Part shown: positions 41,351-53,168 of the stretch, piece after piece
How the letters are laid out: each line of letters starts with the position of its first letter
Numbering within the stretch: position 1 is the stretch's first letter
Source: Liriodendron chinense
Taxonomy: Eukaryota; Streptophyta; Magnoliopsida; Magnoliales; Magnoliaceae
Direction: 5' to 3'
NCBI GenBank assembly: GCA_003013855.2
Contig: ML058587.1
Coordinates: 1 to 64,000 of the forward strand
DNA length: 64,000 nt
Program-made: the position numbers and the translations under genes
Notes under the pieces: generated by a model
The model's input: the letters and a program-made list of their open reading frames with translations, nothing else
Told to the model about the DNA's origin: nothing
The model's database searches: none

Positions 41351-44300
41351 TCATGCCTGAAGACCAACCAAAGCTGAACAAAGCTTCAGCTTCTCTCGTG
41401 TGACCGCCTTGGTCAACATATCTGCAGGATTCTCACTTGTATGAATCTTCTCCAAAGCAATTGATCCATCTTTTAGTAACGAACGTATGAAGTGATATCT
41501 GATGTCAATATGCTTGGTCCTAGAATGAAAGGCTGAATTCTTAGCCAAGTGTATTGCACTCTGACTGTCACTGTACAGCTTGCAATCTGCTTGCTTCTTC
41601 CCCAACTCTTTCATAAAACCTTGCATCCACACCATCTCCTTGCACGCTTATGTAGCTGCAATATATTCTACTTCCGTTGTACTGATGGATACTATCTTCT
41701 GTAACTGAGAGATCCAACTGACTGCAGCACTACCCAGGGTAAAGACATACCCTGTAGTGCTCCTTCTGCTGTCGATATCCCCTACCAAATCTGAGTCGAC
41801 GTAGCCTTGTAGCTTGATTTCCGATCCTCCATAACACAGCCTATATCCACAGTACCTACCAGGTATCTGAGGATCCACTTCACAGCTTCCCAATGTTCCT
41901 TCCCGGGGTTGTTCATGTACCTGCTAACAACTCCCACTGCTTGAGCAATGTCTGGCCTCGTGCTAACCGTAGCATACATGAGGCTCCCTATGGCTGACAC
42001 ATAAGGGACTTTAGCTATGTAGTCCCGTTCCTTCTGCGTTTTAGCTCCTTGCTCCTTAGAAAGCTTGAAGTGGTTGGCTAATGGAGTGCTAACTGGCTTA
42101 ATACCTCCCATGCTGAATCGATCAAGTACCTTGGCTATGTACTCTGCTTGTGACAAAACTAGCTTCTTGTTTTTCCTGTCACGCTTTATCCTCATGCCTA
42201 GGATTTGTTTTGCAGCTCCTAAATCCTTCATGGCAAACTCTCTAGACAATTGTCTTTTGAGATCTGAGATGTCCTTCATGCTTGATCCGGCCATAAGCAT
42301 GTTATCAACATACAGAAGAAGAATGATATACAACGTATCAAACTTCTTCAAGTAGCAACAGTGGTCTGCATGACATCTCCTGTACCCGTTTTCCGACATG
42401 AAACTGTTGAACTTCTTGTACCACTGCCTCGGGGCCTGCTTCAGACCATATAGACTCTTGTTCAGTCTACACACCTTGTTTTCCTTTCCTGGTGCCACGT
42501 ATCCTGTCGGCTGATGCATATATATCTCTTCTTTAAGGTCTCCATGAAGAAAGACTGTCTTAACATCTAGTTGCTCTAGATGTAAGTCTTCTGTAGCCAC
42601 TATACTCAAGACCATGCGAATCGTAGACATCTTCACCACAGGTGAAAATATTTCTGTGAAATCGATACCTGCCTTTTGTTGGAACCCTTTCACAACCAGT
42701 CTAGCCTTGTATCGTTTCGAACCATCATGCTCCTCCTTCAGTCTGTAAACCCACTTGTTATGAAGAGCTTTCTTACCCTTAGGTAAAGTGACTAGCTCCC
42801 ACGTACGATTAGACTCAAGAGAGTCCATCTCATCTTCCATGGCTTGCTCCCACTTAACCCGCATATCTGACCGTAACGCCTCTTCAAAACACTCTGGCTC
42901 ACCATTATCTGTCAGCAGTAGATAATGTAAAGAGGGTGAGTATCGGACCTTGGGTCTCCTCTCCCGAGTACACCTCCTCACAACCGGTGTCTGCGGCTCT
43001 CATCATGCTCCTGTGCATGCTCATCCTGTGGCACTGTAACACGTGTGTCCGGTAACTCTTCCAACTCTACGAATTCCTTCTCATCGGCCTTGTTTTGCTT
43101 TTGCTGCACACTGTTCTTATGCATCACCTTTTCATTGAAGACTACGTCCTTGCTTCTGATAATTTTTCAGTTCTCTGTATCCCAAAATCGGTTGCCAAAA
43201 TTATTCTGCCCGTAGCCTATAAACGTGCATCTTCTGGACTTCGAATCCAGCTTGTTTCTATGCTCTATATCAATGTGAACATAAGAGGTGCAACCAAACA
43301 CTTTGAGATGTGTAAGGTTCACTTCTTTTCGAGTCTATGTTTCTTCTGGTAGCCCACCATCCAATGGTGCTGAGGGATTTCTATTGATGAGATATACGGC
43401 AGTATTCACAGCATTTGCCCAAAAGGTCTTGGGCAACCCTGCATGTAGTCTCATGCTTCTAGCGCGCTCAAGAATGGTCCTGTTAATGCGCTCAGCCACA
43501 CCGTTCTGCTGCGGTGTCCCTGGAATCGTTTTTTGATGTTTGATTCCATTTACTGCACAATACTCCTCAAATCTCTTGTCACAGTATTCTCCCCCATTAT
43601 CCGATCTGAGACACTTCACAGTTTTACCGGTCTCATTTTCTACCATAACTTTTCACTTCTTAAATACATCGAATACATCTGATTTGTGTTTTAAGAAGTA
43701 CCCACAGTTTTCTACTAGCATCATCAATAAAAGAAACAAAGTAACGTGAGCCACCAAGAGATGATACCTGTGCCGGTCCCCACACATCAGTGTGTACAAG
43801 CTCCAATAGATGCGTCGTTGGAGCGCGTCCAGTCTTCTTAAAGCTAACTTTCTTCTGCTTTCCATACACGCAGTCCTCGCAGAATTTCAGATCGATTGCC
43901 TTTAACCCTAGTAGCTTCCCCTTTGACAATAGCACTTTCATCCCCTTCTCACTCATATGTCCCAACCTCTGATGCCATAACTACCCATTCACTCCAGTTG
44001 ATGCAACTGTGAGTGAACTATATGATCCAGAAGTCACATACAAAGTACCTTTCTTCTTACCTCGAGATATAACCAAGGCACCTTTTGTGACCTTCCATGC
44101 ATCGCTCGTGAATGTCGTCACATATTCGGTATCGGCCAACTGCCCCACTGAGATCAAATTTCGTCTCAAACTTGGTACATGTCTGACATCCTTCAGCTTC
44201 AAGACCGTTCCGTCTTTCTGACTTAAATGAACGTTTCCTTTGCCAACAATACTGCATGGCTCATCATCACCCAGGTAGACTCTTCCAAAGTTACCTGACA

Positions 44301-44493
44301 CATAATCACGAAGAACTTCTTTTGATGAAGTGGCATGAAACGAAGCACCTGAGTCTATAACCCAAGACTCATTACGCGCATCAAAAGACAAGATCAACGC
44401 CTCTTTGTCACTCTCCTCAGATAGATTCACTGAATCCTTCCTACCTTGAGAGTTTCCTTCTTGTTTCTTAAGCGCCCTACAATCACGCTTCAT
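41351..44493 (-). pseudogene. Copia pol: protease, integrase, RT, RNase H
   Basis: The protease has W-V-I-D-S-G-A-S-F-H (about 44,365). The pre-integrase box is L-W-H-Q-R-L-G-H-M just past a stop at 43,981. The integrase has D-V-W-G-P-A, R-S-D-N-G-G-E-Y and N-G-V-A-E-R-I-N, the DD35E triad, with a frameshift near 43,650. RT (42,981-41,782) has W-V-Y-R-L-K, Q-L-D-V-K-T-V-F-L-H-G, L-Y-G-L-K-Q-A-P-R and L-L-Y-V-D-N-M, where the second catalytic Asp is Asn. RNase H (41,893-41,351) has Y-V-D-S-D-L-V-G-D, S-T-T-E-V-E-Y and H-I-D-I-R-Y-H-F, with one stop at 41,648. Not functional as it stands. Confidence 0.9.
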
Positions 44494-45222
44494 GTGTCAC
44501 TTCTTCCGGCAATGCCAATACCCGTCCTTGTCTTTCGGTCCCTTGGACTTATTCCTCGACTTAGAATGCCCATGTTTATTGCTACCTTTGTTTGAAGCTC
44601 TTTCTGTTCCTTCAACGTTTAGAGCATTTCCTGAATCTCCTGAAGTTCCCGATGCCTTCCTTCTAGATTCTTCACTAAGAATTAGACCGGTCACATCATC
44701 GAATTTCAACTTTGTAAATCCTGAAGAATTGCTCACGGCAATCACCAAACCATCCCAACTGTCTGGCAAACTGGACAAGATCAATAGTGCCCTGACCTCA
44801 TCATCAAAAGTGATGCCAACGGATTCCAATTGGCTCGTGACTGTATTGAACTCGTTTAGATGTTTAGCCACGCCCCCACCATCTGACATCTTCATGTTGA
44901 ATAGCCATTTCATAAGATGAACCTTATTGGATGCCGAGGGTTTCTCATACATTGTAGCCAAAGCTTGCATTAATTCTTTTGTGGTCTTTACTTTGGATAT
45001 GTTGAAGGCGACGCTCTTAGACAAAGAGAGTCGGATCGTTCCTAAAGCCTTCCGATCCATTAAAGCCCATTCATCTTCTGTCATCTTTTCTGGTTTCTTC
45101 TCTTTTCCTTCTAGAGGAATGTAGAGGTCCTTCTGATACAGATAATCCTCCATCTGCACCTTCCAGAAGGTAAAGTTTGAACCATCAAATTTCTCAATTC
45201 TAGTTTTCCCATCTTCCGTCAT
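44494..45222 (-). pseudogene. Copia gag with a stop in the zinc knuckle
   Basis: Translation most likely starts at the ATG at 45,222 (M-T-E-D-G-K), just inside the primer site. It has F-D-G-S-N-F-T-F-W-K, the conserved gag core L-N-E-F-N-T-V-T-S-Q-L and L-L-S-S-L-P-like L-I-L-S-S-L-P-D-S-W. The zinc knuckle reads Y-W-H-C-R-K-K, stop, H-M-K-R-D-C: the first Cys is Tyr and the Gly codon is a TGA (44,496-44,494). Apart from these two changes gag-pol is open across the junction. Confidence 0.88.
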
Positions 45223-45247
45223 CGCTCCCACTTGAACTAAACCAATA

Positions 45248-45259
45248 GCTTTGATACCA
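45248..45259 (-). promoter_or_regulatory. Primer binding site of the copia element
   Basis: The minus strand reads TGGTATCAAAGC two bases after the 5' LTR end, an initiator-methionine tRNA-type primer site. Confidence 0.88.
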
Positions 45260-45261
45260 GT

Positions 45262-45854
45262 TGTTGCGCAGCACACCAACAACGCTGGTGAACCGAGATC
45301 CAATCTCCGGTCTCACCCACAAACGATAAACAGGAAGTAATAATAACTAGAAAAAAGGAATCACACAAATCAACAATCCACAAGACAGAGATTTACGTGG
45401 AAAAACCCCAACAAGGGTAAAAAACCACTGGTGCAAACTTCACTATGAAGAAAAATGAAGTTACAAGCAATACACTTACCTTCTCCTATGCTCCCATGCA
45501 CAAAGATGGCCCTTTTGCTAATCCTCTTGCCTTTTTCTCACCTTGGACGTATAGAAGCCTTAATCCTCTCATTTAATCCCGGTTTACACCCCTTTATATA
45601 GTAAACCTCGCAATTAGAACACAAAATAGGAAACCCGCATTTTAACTCCGTGGCCGGTCAGGCTCCCGGTCATAACTGGGTCGGGCGCCCGGTCACTTTG
45701 ACCGCCGGGCGCTTGACCATTCACAAAATGGTCTAAAGACTAATGGGCAAAACAACCTGAATTTCGGGCGCCCGATCCACAGACCGTCCGGGCGCCCGAC
45801 CATGCTCAGATGTGAGCATTCTCCACATGCCATGTGTAGTCTCCATACTCAACA
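45262..45854 (-). mobile_element. 5' LTR of the copia element
   Basis: 593 bp, near-identical to 40,650-41,278 apart from about a 36-bp length difference and scattered changes. Together with the target duplication it proves a single insertion. Confidence 0.9.
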
Positions 45855-46277
45855 AAAGACACCCAAAAGACTAAAATACCCTCAATACTTTAAGTTAAAA
45901 CAAACTAAAAAAATAGTTCACGCGATGATCGGGCACCCGTTAGAAATAAAAAATGTCCAGCGTGTAAACTGGCAAATCAAATGAATTTCGAGCGCCCGGT
46001 GACACTTAGTCGGGCACCCAATAGTCCATAAATGTCGGGATTGCCAAGGGCCCAGAAGCGTCGGGAAAGCCGTTGAGAATCTGGAGTTTCTGCTTTTCTA
46101 CCTAGCTTTTCTTGTTCCTCTTACACATGTCTTCTCATAGTGGGGCCTTCTCAAATGTCCCAAACCACATGTGTAAGGTCTTCAATGTTCATTCAATGGC
46201 TGCCAAGCCACAAGGAAGATGCTAGTGGCGTGCGTTTTCTTCATTGATAAACTTTGAAGGGTCTTGTGTCCTCATAA

Positions 46278-46405
46278 GCTATATTACATTTTCGCTCTAA
46301 TTTCAACTTCAACCTGAGTTTTTAAGGAGACTCCTAATTCCATCTTGATGTGATTAGTTGATGTTTGGTAATGTCATTTCATAAGCAAATCATAAAGATG
46401 CAAGT
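46278..46405 (-). repeat. Second copy of gypsy internal 3' end outside the 5' LTR
   Basis: It matches 35,808-35,939 closely and stops abruptly at 46,405 (GCAAGTGT). Because this sequence is internal to the element, its presence outside the LTR suggests a tandem or recombined element. Confidence 0.75.
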
Positions 46406-49027
46406 GTTCTTATCTCAATCTGCCAACCATTGGCTTCTACATTTTTTGTTTCAAGAAGATTTCTTCTTGTAGGAGTGCCACTGCTAGCGTAGGCTTTAAA
46501 TCCTCTAACACCACACATCCTTGTTCTATTGTCGACTATATAAGATCTGTTAGGGATGTGCATTGAGAAAAAATTCCTTAAATTTCATAGCTTGCATGAA
46601 TTTGGAACGTTTTGGGGGCATTTGAATCTATCCCCAAATTAGGCTTGACTCCATTCATCAGAATTTAATTTTTTATTTCTTCTTCTAATTTATATCAAAT
46701 CTTTGATATTAGATATTTATAATATTATACATAGGTTTTGAATTCATTTAAGCGTCTCAAGTTAATATTATCATTATGTAGCTTGAGATGACATTCTTAC
46801 CATAGAATGGCTCATTACATGACCATAAAGCTTTCAAAACCAGAAAAGAAATATATGGTTAGAATCCTTTCATTTTTGTGAACTATTATAGTATTTTTTT
46901 TGCATTTCAAAAAAAAAATCGGTCGTTACCTTGGCCGTTACCCTTATTGAATACCTTTGGTTCAGGTCGACATGCATGAGCTATTGGCAATGGAAGCGAG
47001 AACAAATGAAAAAAAGTTGTCGATGGATAAGTAAACTCCATGATCAACAGTAGGTCCTAGTTTTTTTTTGTTCTGTGGACCTTCCCGAAGGGCCTCAACT
47101 ATGTAATTTCTTGTTCACTTTGAGAATATATAATAAGTTTTCTAGTTGAAAAAAGCAACATAGCGACAATTTAACATCATTTGTTTGAGGTTTTGGCACC
47201 CAAAAGGGTTTAAGCTATCTCTCTCCACTCTATAAAAAGATCGATCTTTTTTTGATAAAAGATGGGAGCACACCTCCTATAAATATTGTTATTAAAATAA
47301 GCTATACATACACATTTATGAAACAAGGAAAATGCAAAAACTTGCCTCAATAAAATGGCTTGGCAAACATATAAAATTCCATCCCTAAGTTTAAAACTGA
47401 ATAGATGCAATACATTAGATCTTCTAATGTCGGGTTTCCTAATTTATCCATATCCCGTCAACTTCATCTTCTCGAAACTCATGCCTAAAAGATACCTTGG
47501 GATATTATCTTCTCTACATGTGAGAAGCTTTTATTCATAAACAAATTCTAAAATATCCCTATCCTCTAATTACAATTTAATCTAACAACCAATAGAAAGC
47601 AAAGAAACCTAAAGAAAAGGGAAGTGATGGCTTGAGATTTGCATAAAGAGCAAAAATTCCAACTTGTAGGAGTGTGCAACAATTTTGGCTCCCACTTCAG
47701 TCACCCAATTGAAATCTTCCACATGGATTGATGATGTTTGCATCACTATGATGACCTTTCCCCAGGGCTGAAGAAGTATGCATAGTTGGCATGCATGTGG
47801 GTTGGGTTTCATCGACTTGGGCCTTGCATCTCCACTCCCTTTTTTAAGTACCTTAAGTTCATGGAGGAAGGTAGGGCCCTTCGTAATATAATTCATTGAA
47901 GTAGTTGATCAAAGCCAATGCATTATCTGCATTTGATCCGTATAGCTATCCATGATGATAGTGATGGTCATATCTCTAGATGGACCCATGAGCCCACCAT
48001 TGGTGGAATGATCAAACCACCAGGATTATAGAAAGTGATTAGTTTGGAGTTTGAAATGAATTTTGGCCTAATTATTCAATTGTAGGCCTCGTTGAAATTC
48101 ATGGTGGTGGTTGATTGGATCCAAATGATCCTTATGTCAGACTCTCCAAGTTTGGAAACCTCACCCTCTAGTTTTGATCAAAGGGAATCCGTTCCACATC
48201 GTATGCTTCAACTCACAACCCACTTAGTTGAGATGCGTAGTATAACCGTTCACCAACTAGAGTAACATTAACTGTTCATTCATCTCATCTCATGATTCAA
48301 ATGCATTCATTGGTGTATTAATGAGTGCATTACACATGGTCTCCTTGTGATTATTGTCCCCGATGGTTGGACCACTTTGGTCTGGCTCATAAAAATAGGC
48401 CCTTTATTGAGATCCGAAGTTCTTCCATACAAATTGGGTGTACCTTTTAGATTGAAGGTTGCTCATGCTTAAAAAATTACACGGAATGCTTAAAAAACTT
48501 CTTGTTCTTCCAACAAGAAGTTGGATGATCCACTACAAATATAAGCACCCATTAAGTTCTCAATTGGTGGTGACAATCAGCCAATGATGATGATGTTTTT
48601 TGGGTCGATTAGTGGTGGATAAAAAAACTACGGGTTGAGTGATGACAGGAGTGAATGGGAACATGATGATGATGTGGGGAATGCTTGGAATTAGATCACC
48701 TGAAGTAGGTGCATGAGGTTAGGGAAATGAAGATTCCAGAAACAACAGTTTAGGGAATTAGCCTTGTGGTTTGCACAGTTAAAAAAACTTTAAAGACCAA
48801 TGGATGGACAGTTGGGGATTATTGAGATAGATGGGTGGGGTGATTTAATGTCGATGGGTATGAGAATGCATTTAGTGATTTAGGAGATGAGTGGGGTAGA
48901 ATGGTAAGGGTTATGGTGAGGACATCATTGATGGATATGAGGGGTATTAGGTATTGGATGGTTGGTTGAGTTTGAGGTTAGATGGGTCAAGGAGGATGTT
49001 ATGGACATGCAGGAGGTGAGTGGGGGG
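46406..49027. other. Unclassified AT-rich sequence, no gene recognised
   Basis: Frames are short and unconvincing. Near 47,080-47,150 the phrase CTTCCCGAAGGGCC followed by TTCTAGTTGAAAAAA resembles a LINE-like 3' end. From 48,600 to 49,027 the sequence is G/A-rich with many GGATG and GATGGG words. Confidence 0.4.
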
Positions 49028-50567
49028 ATGTTGAACGTGGTGATTAGTCAATGGATGGGTAGTGCGGATGTAGTGTGGTAGTTGTGATGGAACCAAGATT
49101 AGGGAAGAGGAAGGCAGAGGCAACAATTATGAGTGATGGAATTGTCAGTGATAGAGTCGCTCAAGGGAAGTAGAAGTGTTCGCTTCCAATTTGTGCAGAG
49201 TGAATCAAATTGGGTGGCTGATGCTTTGACGAGGATGAGCAGCACCTCCTAGAGCTCGAACATTTTTGGAAAGAGTTTCTGACCTCCCAGCAGCAGCCCG
49301 TGGAGAAATGTTCCTGGATCACATGGGTTTAGGTCAGCTAGTGGCTTGATTGGGGTATTCGGCTCTTCGTGTTTGTTAGGCTTTGTTAGGTGCCCCGACC
49401 TTTTTTGTGTGGCACCGGGTCACCCGATTTGGGGTTTGAGCCCCGTCAGTGTAGTTGGTCCATTTTGTTAATAAGATTTCTTTGTTCAACAAAAAAAAGT
49501 GTCAGTGATGGTGACACAATGTGAGATTGCATATCAATGTTGTACGCTGATGAAACTATGAAATTAACGGTGGAACAACAAAGTCAATTGACACTGGTGG
49601 ATGTTACTTGTCACTCTTCGCTATGTTACTGTTGAATTTTTCCTTTTCTTTTGCATACACCATCATATCTTTCCAACTAAAGTTACTCCCTTTAGAGCAC
49701 TGTTTTTTGGAAAGTAAGCAAAAAAGACTCTTGTTCCTTTCCAAAGGGAATGCAACCCAAAGAACAAAAAGGTGGCCCACACCCCGGGCTATGAGGGATG
49801 TTGAACGTGGTGATTAGTCAATGGATGGGTAGTGCGGATGTAGTGTGGTAGTTGTGATGGAACCAAGATTAGGGAAGAGGAAGGCAGAGGCAACAATTAT
49901 GAGTGATGGAATTGTCAGTGATAGAGTCGCTCAAGGGAAGTAGAAGTGTTCGCTTCCAATTTGTGCAGAGTGAATCAAATTGGGTGGCTGATGCTTTGAC
50001 GAGGATGAGCAACACCTCCTAGAGCTCGAACATTTTTGGAAAGAGTTTCTGACCTCCCAGCAGCAGCCCGTGGAGAAATGTTCCTGGATCACCTGGGTTT
50101 AGGTCAGCTAGTGGCTTGATTGGGGTATTCGGCTCTTCGTGTTTGTTAGGCTTTGTTAGGTGCCCCGACCTTTTTTGTGTGGCACCGGGTCACCCGATTT
50201 GGGGTTTGAGCCCCGTCAGTGTAGTTGGTCCATTTTGTTAATAAGATTTCTTTGTTCAACAAAAAAAAGTGTCAGTGATGGTGACACAATGTGAGATTGC
50301 ATATCAATGTTGTACGCTGATGAAACTATGAAATTAACGGTGGAACAACAAAGTCAATTGACACTGGTGGATGTTACTTGTCACTCTTCGCTATGTTACT
50401 GTTGAATTTTTCCTTTTCTTTTGCATACACCATAATATCTTTCCAACTAAAGTTACTCCCTTTAGAGCACTGTTTTTTGGAAAGTAAGCAAAAAAGACTC
50501 TTGTTCCTTTCCAAAGGGAATGCAACCCAAAGAACAAAAAGGTGGCCCACACCCCGGGCTATGGGGG
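49028..50567 (+). repeat. 770-bp tandem duplication, about 99.6% identical
   Basis: Copies at 49,028-49,797 and 49,798-50,567; TTGAACGTGGTGATTAGTCA starts at 49,031 and 49,801. I counted three single-base differences (for example AGCAGC/AGCAAC near 49,231 and 50,001). Each copy includes a LINE RNase H tail (S-N-W-V-A-D-A-L-T-R-M near 49,198) with its 3' untranslated region and an A-run (49,489-49,497), plus the same 62-residue frame (49,608 and 50,378). The duplication is recent. Confidence 0.93.
49100..49497 (+). pseudogene. LINE 3' end: RNase H tail and 3' UTR (also in the second copy)
   Basis: The frame reads V-R-F-Q-F-V-Q-S-E-S-N-W-V-A-D-A-L-T-R, the conserved end of the LINE RNase H. 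A T/G-rich 3' untranslated region with TGTTAATAAGATTT and a short A-run follows. It belongs to a different LINE family from that at 29,089-32,605. Confidence 0.6.
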
Positions 50568-51267
50568 AGAGCAGACACCCACACCCCAGGCTAGGGAGAA
50601 AGAAAAAGAAGGAAATGAAGCAATCCTAGCCTACAAAAAATAGAGGGCTAGGGATGCAAGGCGGAAGGGAGCAACAAGTCTGACTTAGAGGTAGCGATTA
50701 TCCTAGGGAGAACGTTGTTGGTAGCGGTGAATGTTAGAATTGATTAATCTTCCTAGATTAGGATATTTCCTTCTTCTTCTTCTTCTTTTTTTTAAATGTA
50801 TATTTGTTAATATCCCTACATCTCTCATAGATTTCTCACCTCTTCTATATATATTCCCATTGTTTTTAGTGAAATAAATAAGCTACAATTTCCTCAATGT
50901 AGTCTATTATGGGCTAGCAATTATAAATCTAAATTATTTCATTTTAATGCTTAGTTTGGACTTTTAAGTATTGTCTACATCTTGGTTATCTTTCTTTCTT
51001 TTTTTTGGAACACCAAAACCATTTGTCAGTTGGAATTAAGCTTTGTCCTCCCCTATAGAATGTGTGCACTAACCAACTTCACCAGTGAGATAGAGGCCCT
51101 TGGGCATTTTGTTTCTCATCAAGATGATTTTTCCATTTAAAACTAGAGAGTTCGACAATAAATTTGAAAGGTTGTATCGATAAAGAGAAGCACACCTAAA
51201 TGTCAATATCTAATTTAGGTATCAAGCTTGGTCTCCATACATAATGGCACACATGAACAAGATCTGT
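50568..51267. other. Spacer, no gene seen
   Basis: It contains a (CTT)n stretch near 50,772-50,790 and AT-rich sequence. Nothing recognisable. Confidence 0.45.
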
Positions 51268-51782
51268 TGATGAGGACATCAGGCCCTTCAAGGTATATCA
51301 ACGAAGGAAATGCGCGCCTCAAGCATCCTCCTTGTGGCTAGACGATCATTAAGGAGCGTTGAAGACCCTACATATGTGATGTGGCACATAAAAGACCCCA
51401 TAATGGGAAGACACATAAGTAGGATGAAGGAAGACCAGACTGTTGGTCATCAGGCGCCCAAAATTCGCCTGATCTGAAGCACAACTCTCTAGACAATTTT
51501 CACAGTCTTCGGACGCCCGACCACTGGTCAGCGGGCGCCCAAAATTCATTAGTCTTTTTTTCGTCGCTGGTCGATTTTATCCCCACTGGGCGCCTGATTA
51601 TTTGGTCATTGTGCTCCCGACACGCGCAAGTTTTTCTTTTTTTCTAGTTCTGTTTTTACGTAAGTTCAAAGGTATTTTGGACTTTTTCTTTTTTGTTAGT
51701 GCTTATTTAAGAGAGTTAAGCCTTAAAAGCGAATTACTTTTTTTATTATTGAATGAAAACAACTTTGGTTGCCTCCTTCCTC

Positions 51783-51822
<40 letters not shown>

Positions 51823-52271
51823 GATCTTCCTCTTCTTCTTCTTCTTCTTTCTTCTTCCTTTCCCCTCCAATATTCTTCCAAGGTATCTTTCTGATTTTCT
51901 TCTTTCTTCTTTCCTATTATTTCACATCTTCTACAACCTAAATCTGAGAATTGATTGAAAACCCTAATTTTTCAGATTTTTTATTTCCTAATCCGAGAAA
52001 TCATTCGATCTCCCGAACTAGTAAATCTCATTACACGATTGGATCATAACCATGTAAAATCGAGAGGTTCCATCCCTCACCGAATCCATTCCACGCCATA
52101 CTTGAATTTCATATTATGTGGTTGTGATGATGGCCCGCATTATTACATGTTTCCTTTAAATTTTCTTAGATTGTGATGGTGAATGCTGAAAATTTAACTG
52201 TTATTACTTTGTTATTCCGCTGGATTATATATGATCATATGCATGCATCATAATTAATGCATCCTGCATAA
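51268..52271 (+). mobile_element. Gypsy LTR, plus orientation (first)
   Basis: It starts TGATGAGGACATCAGG. It carries a (CT)n run (51,787-51,822) corresponding to the GA tracts of the minus-strand copy, and GC palindromes of the GGGCGCCC type at 51,455-51,600. It ends beside a primer site. Confidence 0.8.
51780..51850. repeat. (CT)n then (CTT)n microsatellite
   Basis: About 18 CT units (51,787-51,822) followed by a CTTCTTCTT stretch (51,833-51,850). Confidence 0.9.
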
Positions 52272-52496
52272 AATTTTGGTATCAAAGCTTAGAGTTTTGC
52301 ATGGTTGTGTTTAGATCGAGTTATCAAATTAAGGTTTCATATTAGGTTTGATTTTAGGGAATTTCCAGATTTAGAAACTTCTCAATTTTAAAAACTTTCC
52401 TAATTTGGAAGATTTTCAGATTTGAGTAGTATCCTTTAAATTAATTAGTGAAAGTCCATTATAGATTTAAATTCATCGCATTCATCTTGTGAGTCG

Positions 52497-53157
52497 ATGC
52501 AAAAGATGAGGTAGAGGTTGAAGACTTCAACCAGTCATAAACAACGAGAAGTTATCTGAGTAACTTGCTCAATTAATGCAAAAGATAACCGCTTTAGAAA
52601 CGAGCCAAAAGAATGAGTTCGCCCGCTTAGACAACCAAATCACCACCACCACAAATAGAGTAGAGCAATTGGAAACATCACACAGGGAGAACCCTGCTGT
52701 TAGGGAAGATGCGCAATCTCAAATGGGAGGAATTGTTGTAGAACGTACTCCCACATGCGGAGGTAATGGTGGTTGAAATCGTGGAGCTGGTCATGGTGTT
52801 GTGTGGGAGGCACAAGCCACATATGATTATCAAGACCACTACAATCCAGATGAGCGCGCGATGAAGAATGTGAAGGTGGAAGCCCCGAGTTTTGATGGGC
52901 GTTTGGATCCCTAGGCATTCCTTGATTGGTTAGTTGACATGGATCACTATTTTGAGTGGTATGACATGTTAGAAAACCGTCAAGTTCGGTTTGCTAAGAT
53001 GAAACTTGTGGGCCAGGCCAAATTATTTTGGACTAACACCGAGCGCAAGATCGATAGAGCTGGAAGAGCTCTCATCACACATTGGGATGAGATGAAGGAG
53101 ATGTTGAAGGAGAAGTACCTCCCTCTCTCATACCGACAGAAGCTCCTTGACTAATGA
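52497..53157 (+). pseudogene. Gypsy gag fragment (first)
   Basis: It reads as the same gag as the minus-strand element: M-Q-K-I-T-A-L-E-T-S-Q-K, E-A-P-S-F-D-G-R, H-Y-F-E-W-Y-D-M, K-L-F-W-T-N-T-E-R and Y-R-Q-K-L-L-D. It has stops in the first 80 bases and near 52,776 and 52,912. It ends eleven bases before the next LTR, so protease and pol are missing. Confidence 0.85.
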
Positions 53158-53168
53158 CAGTCCTTACG

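Larger units (their letters stand above)
40650..45854 (-). mobile_element. Nearly complete Ty1/copia element (Tork-like)
   Basis: It has TGTTG...CAACA ends, a 5-bp target duplication AAAGA (40,645-40,649 and 45,855-45,859), both LTRs, a primer site, gag, protease, integrase, RT and RNase H in copia order, and a polypurine tract. It inserted in the 5' LTR of the gypsy element. Decay is modest: one stop in gag, a few frameshifts in pol and a YVDN active site. The lineage call (Tork-like) is from overall appearance only. Confidence 0.93.
34828..46277 (-). mobile_element. Ty3/gypsy gag-protease-only element (TR-GAG-like), nested host
   Basis: On the minus strand the order is 5' LTR (46,277-45,860 plus 40,649-40,087), primer site, gag, zinc-finger remnant, protease, a truncated start of pol, then 3' LTR (35,807-34,828). 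RT, RNase H and integrase are missing, so it needed another element's enzymes. It is interrupted twice: by a Harbinger element (36,081-38,057) in its reading frame and by a copia element (40,650-45,854) in its 5' LTR. With the inserts removed, both LTRs are about 980 bp. Confidence 0.85.
40087..46277 (-). mobile_element. 5' LTR of the gypsy element, split by a copia insertion
   Basis: The two pieces 40,087-40,649 and 45,860-46,277 (563 and 418 bp) together match the 3' LTR over its full 980 bp. The break lies at AAAGA in the sequence ACTAAAAGACACCC, which is intact in the 3' LTR (35,383-35,396). AAAGA is duplicated around the copia insert. Confidence 0.9.
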
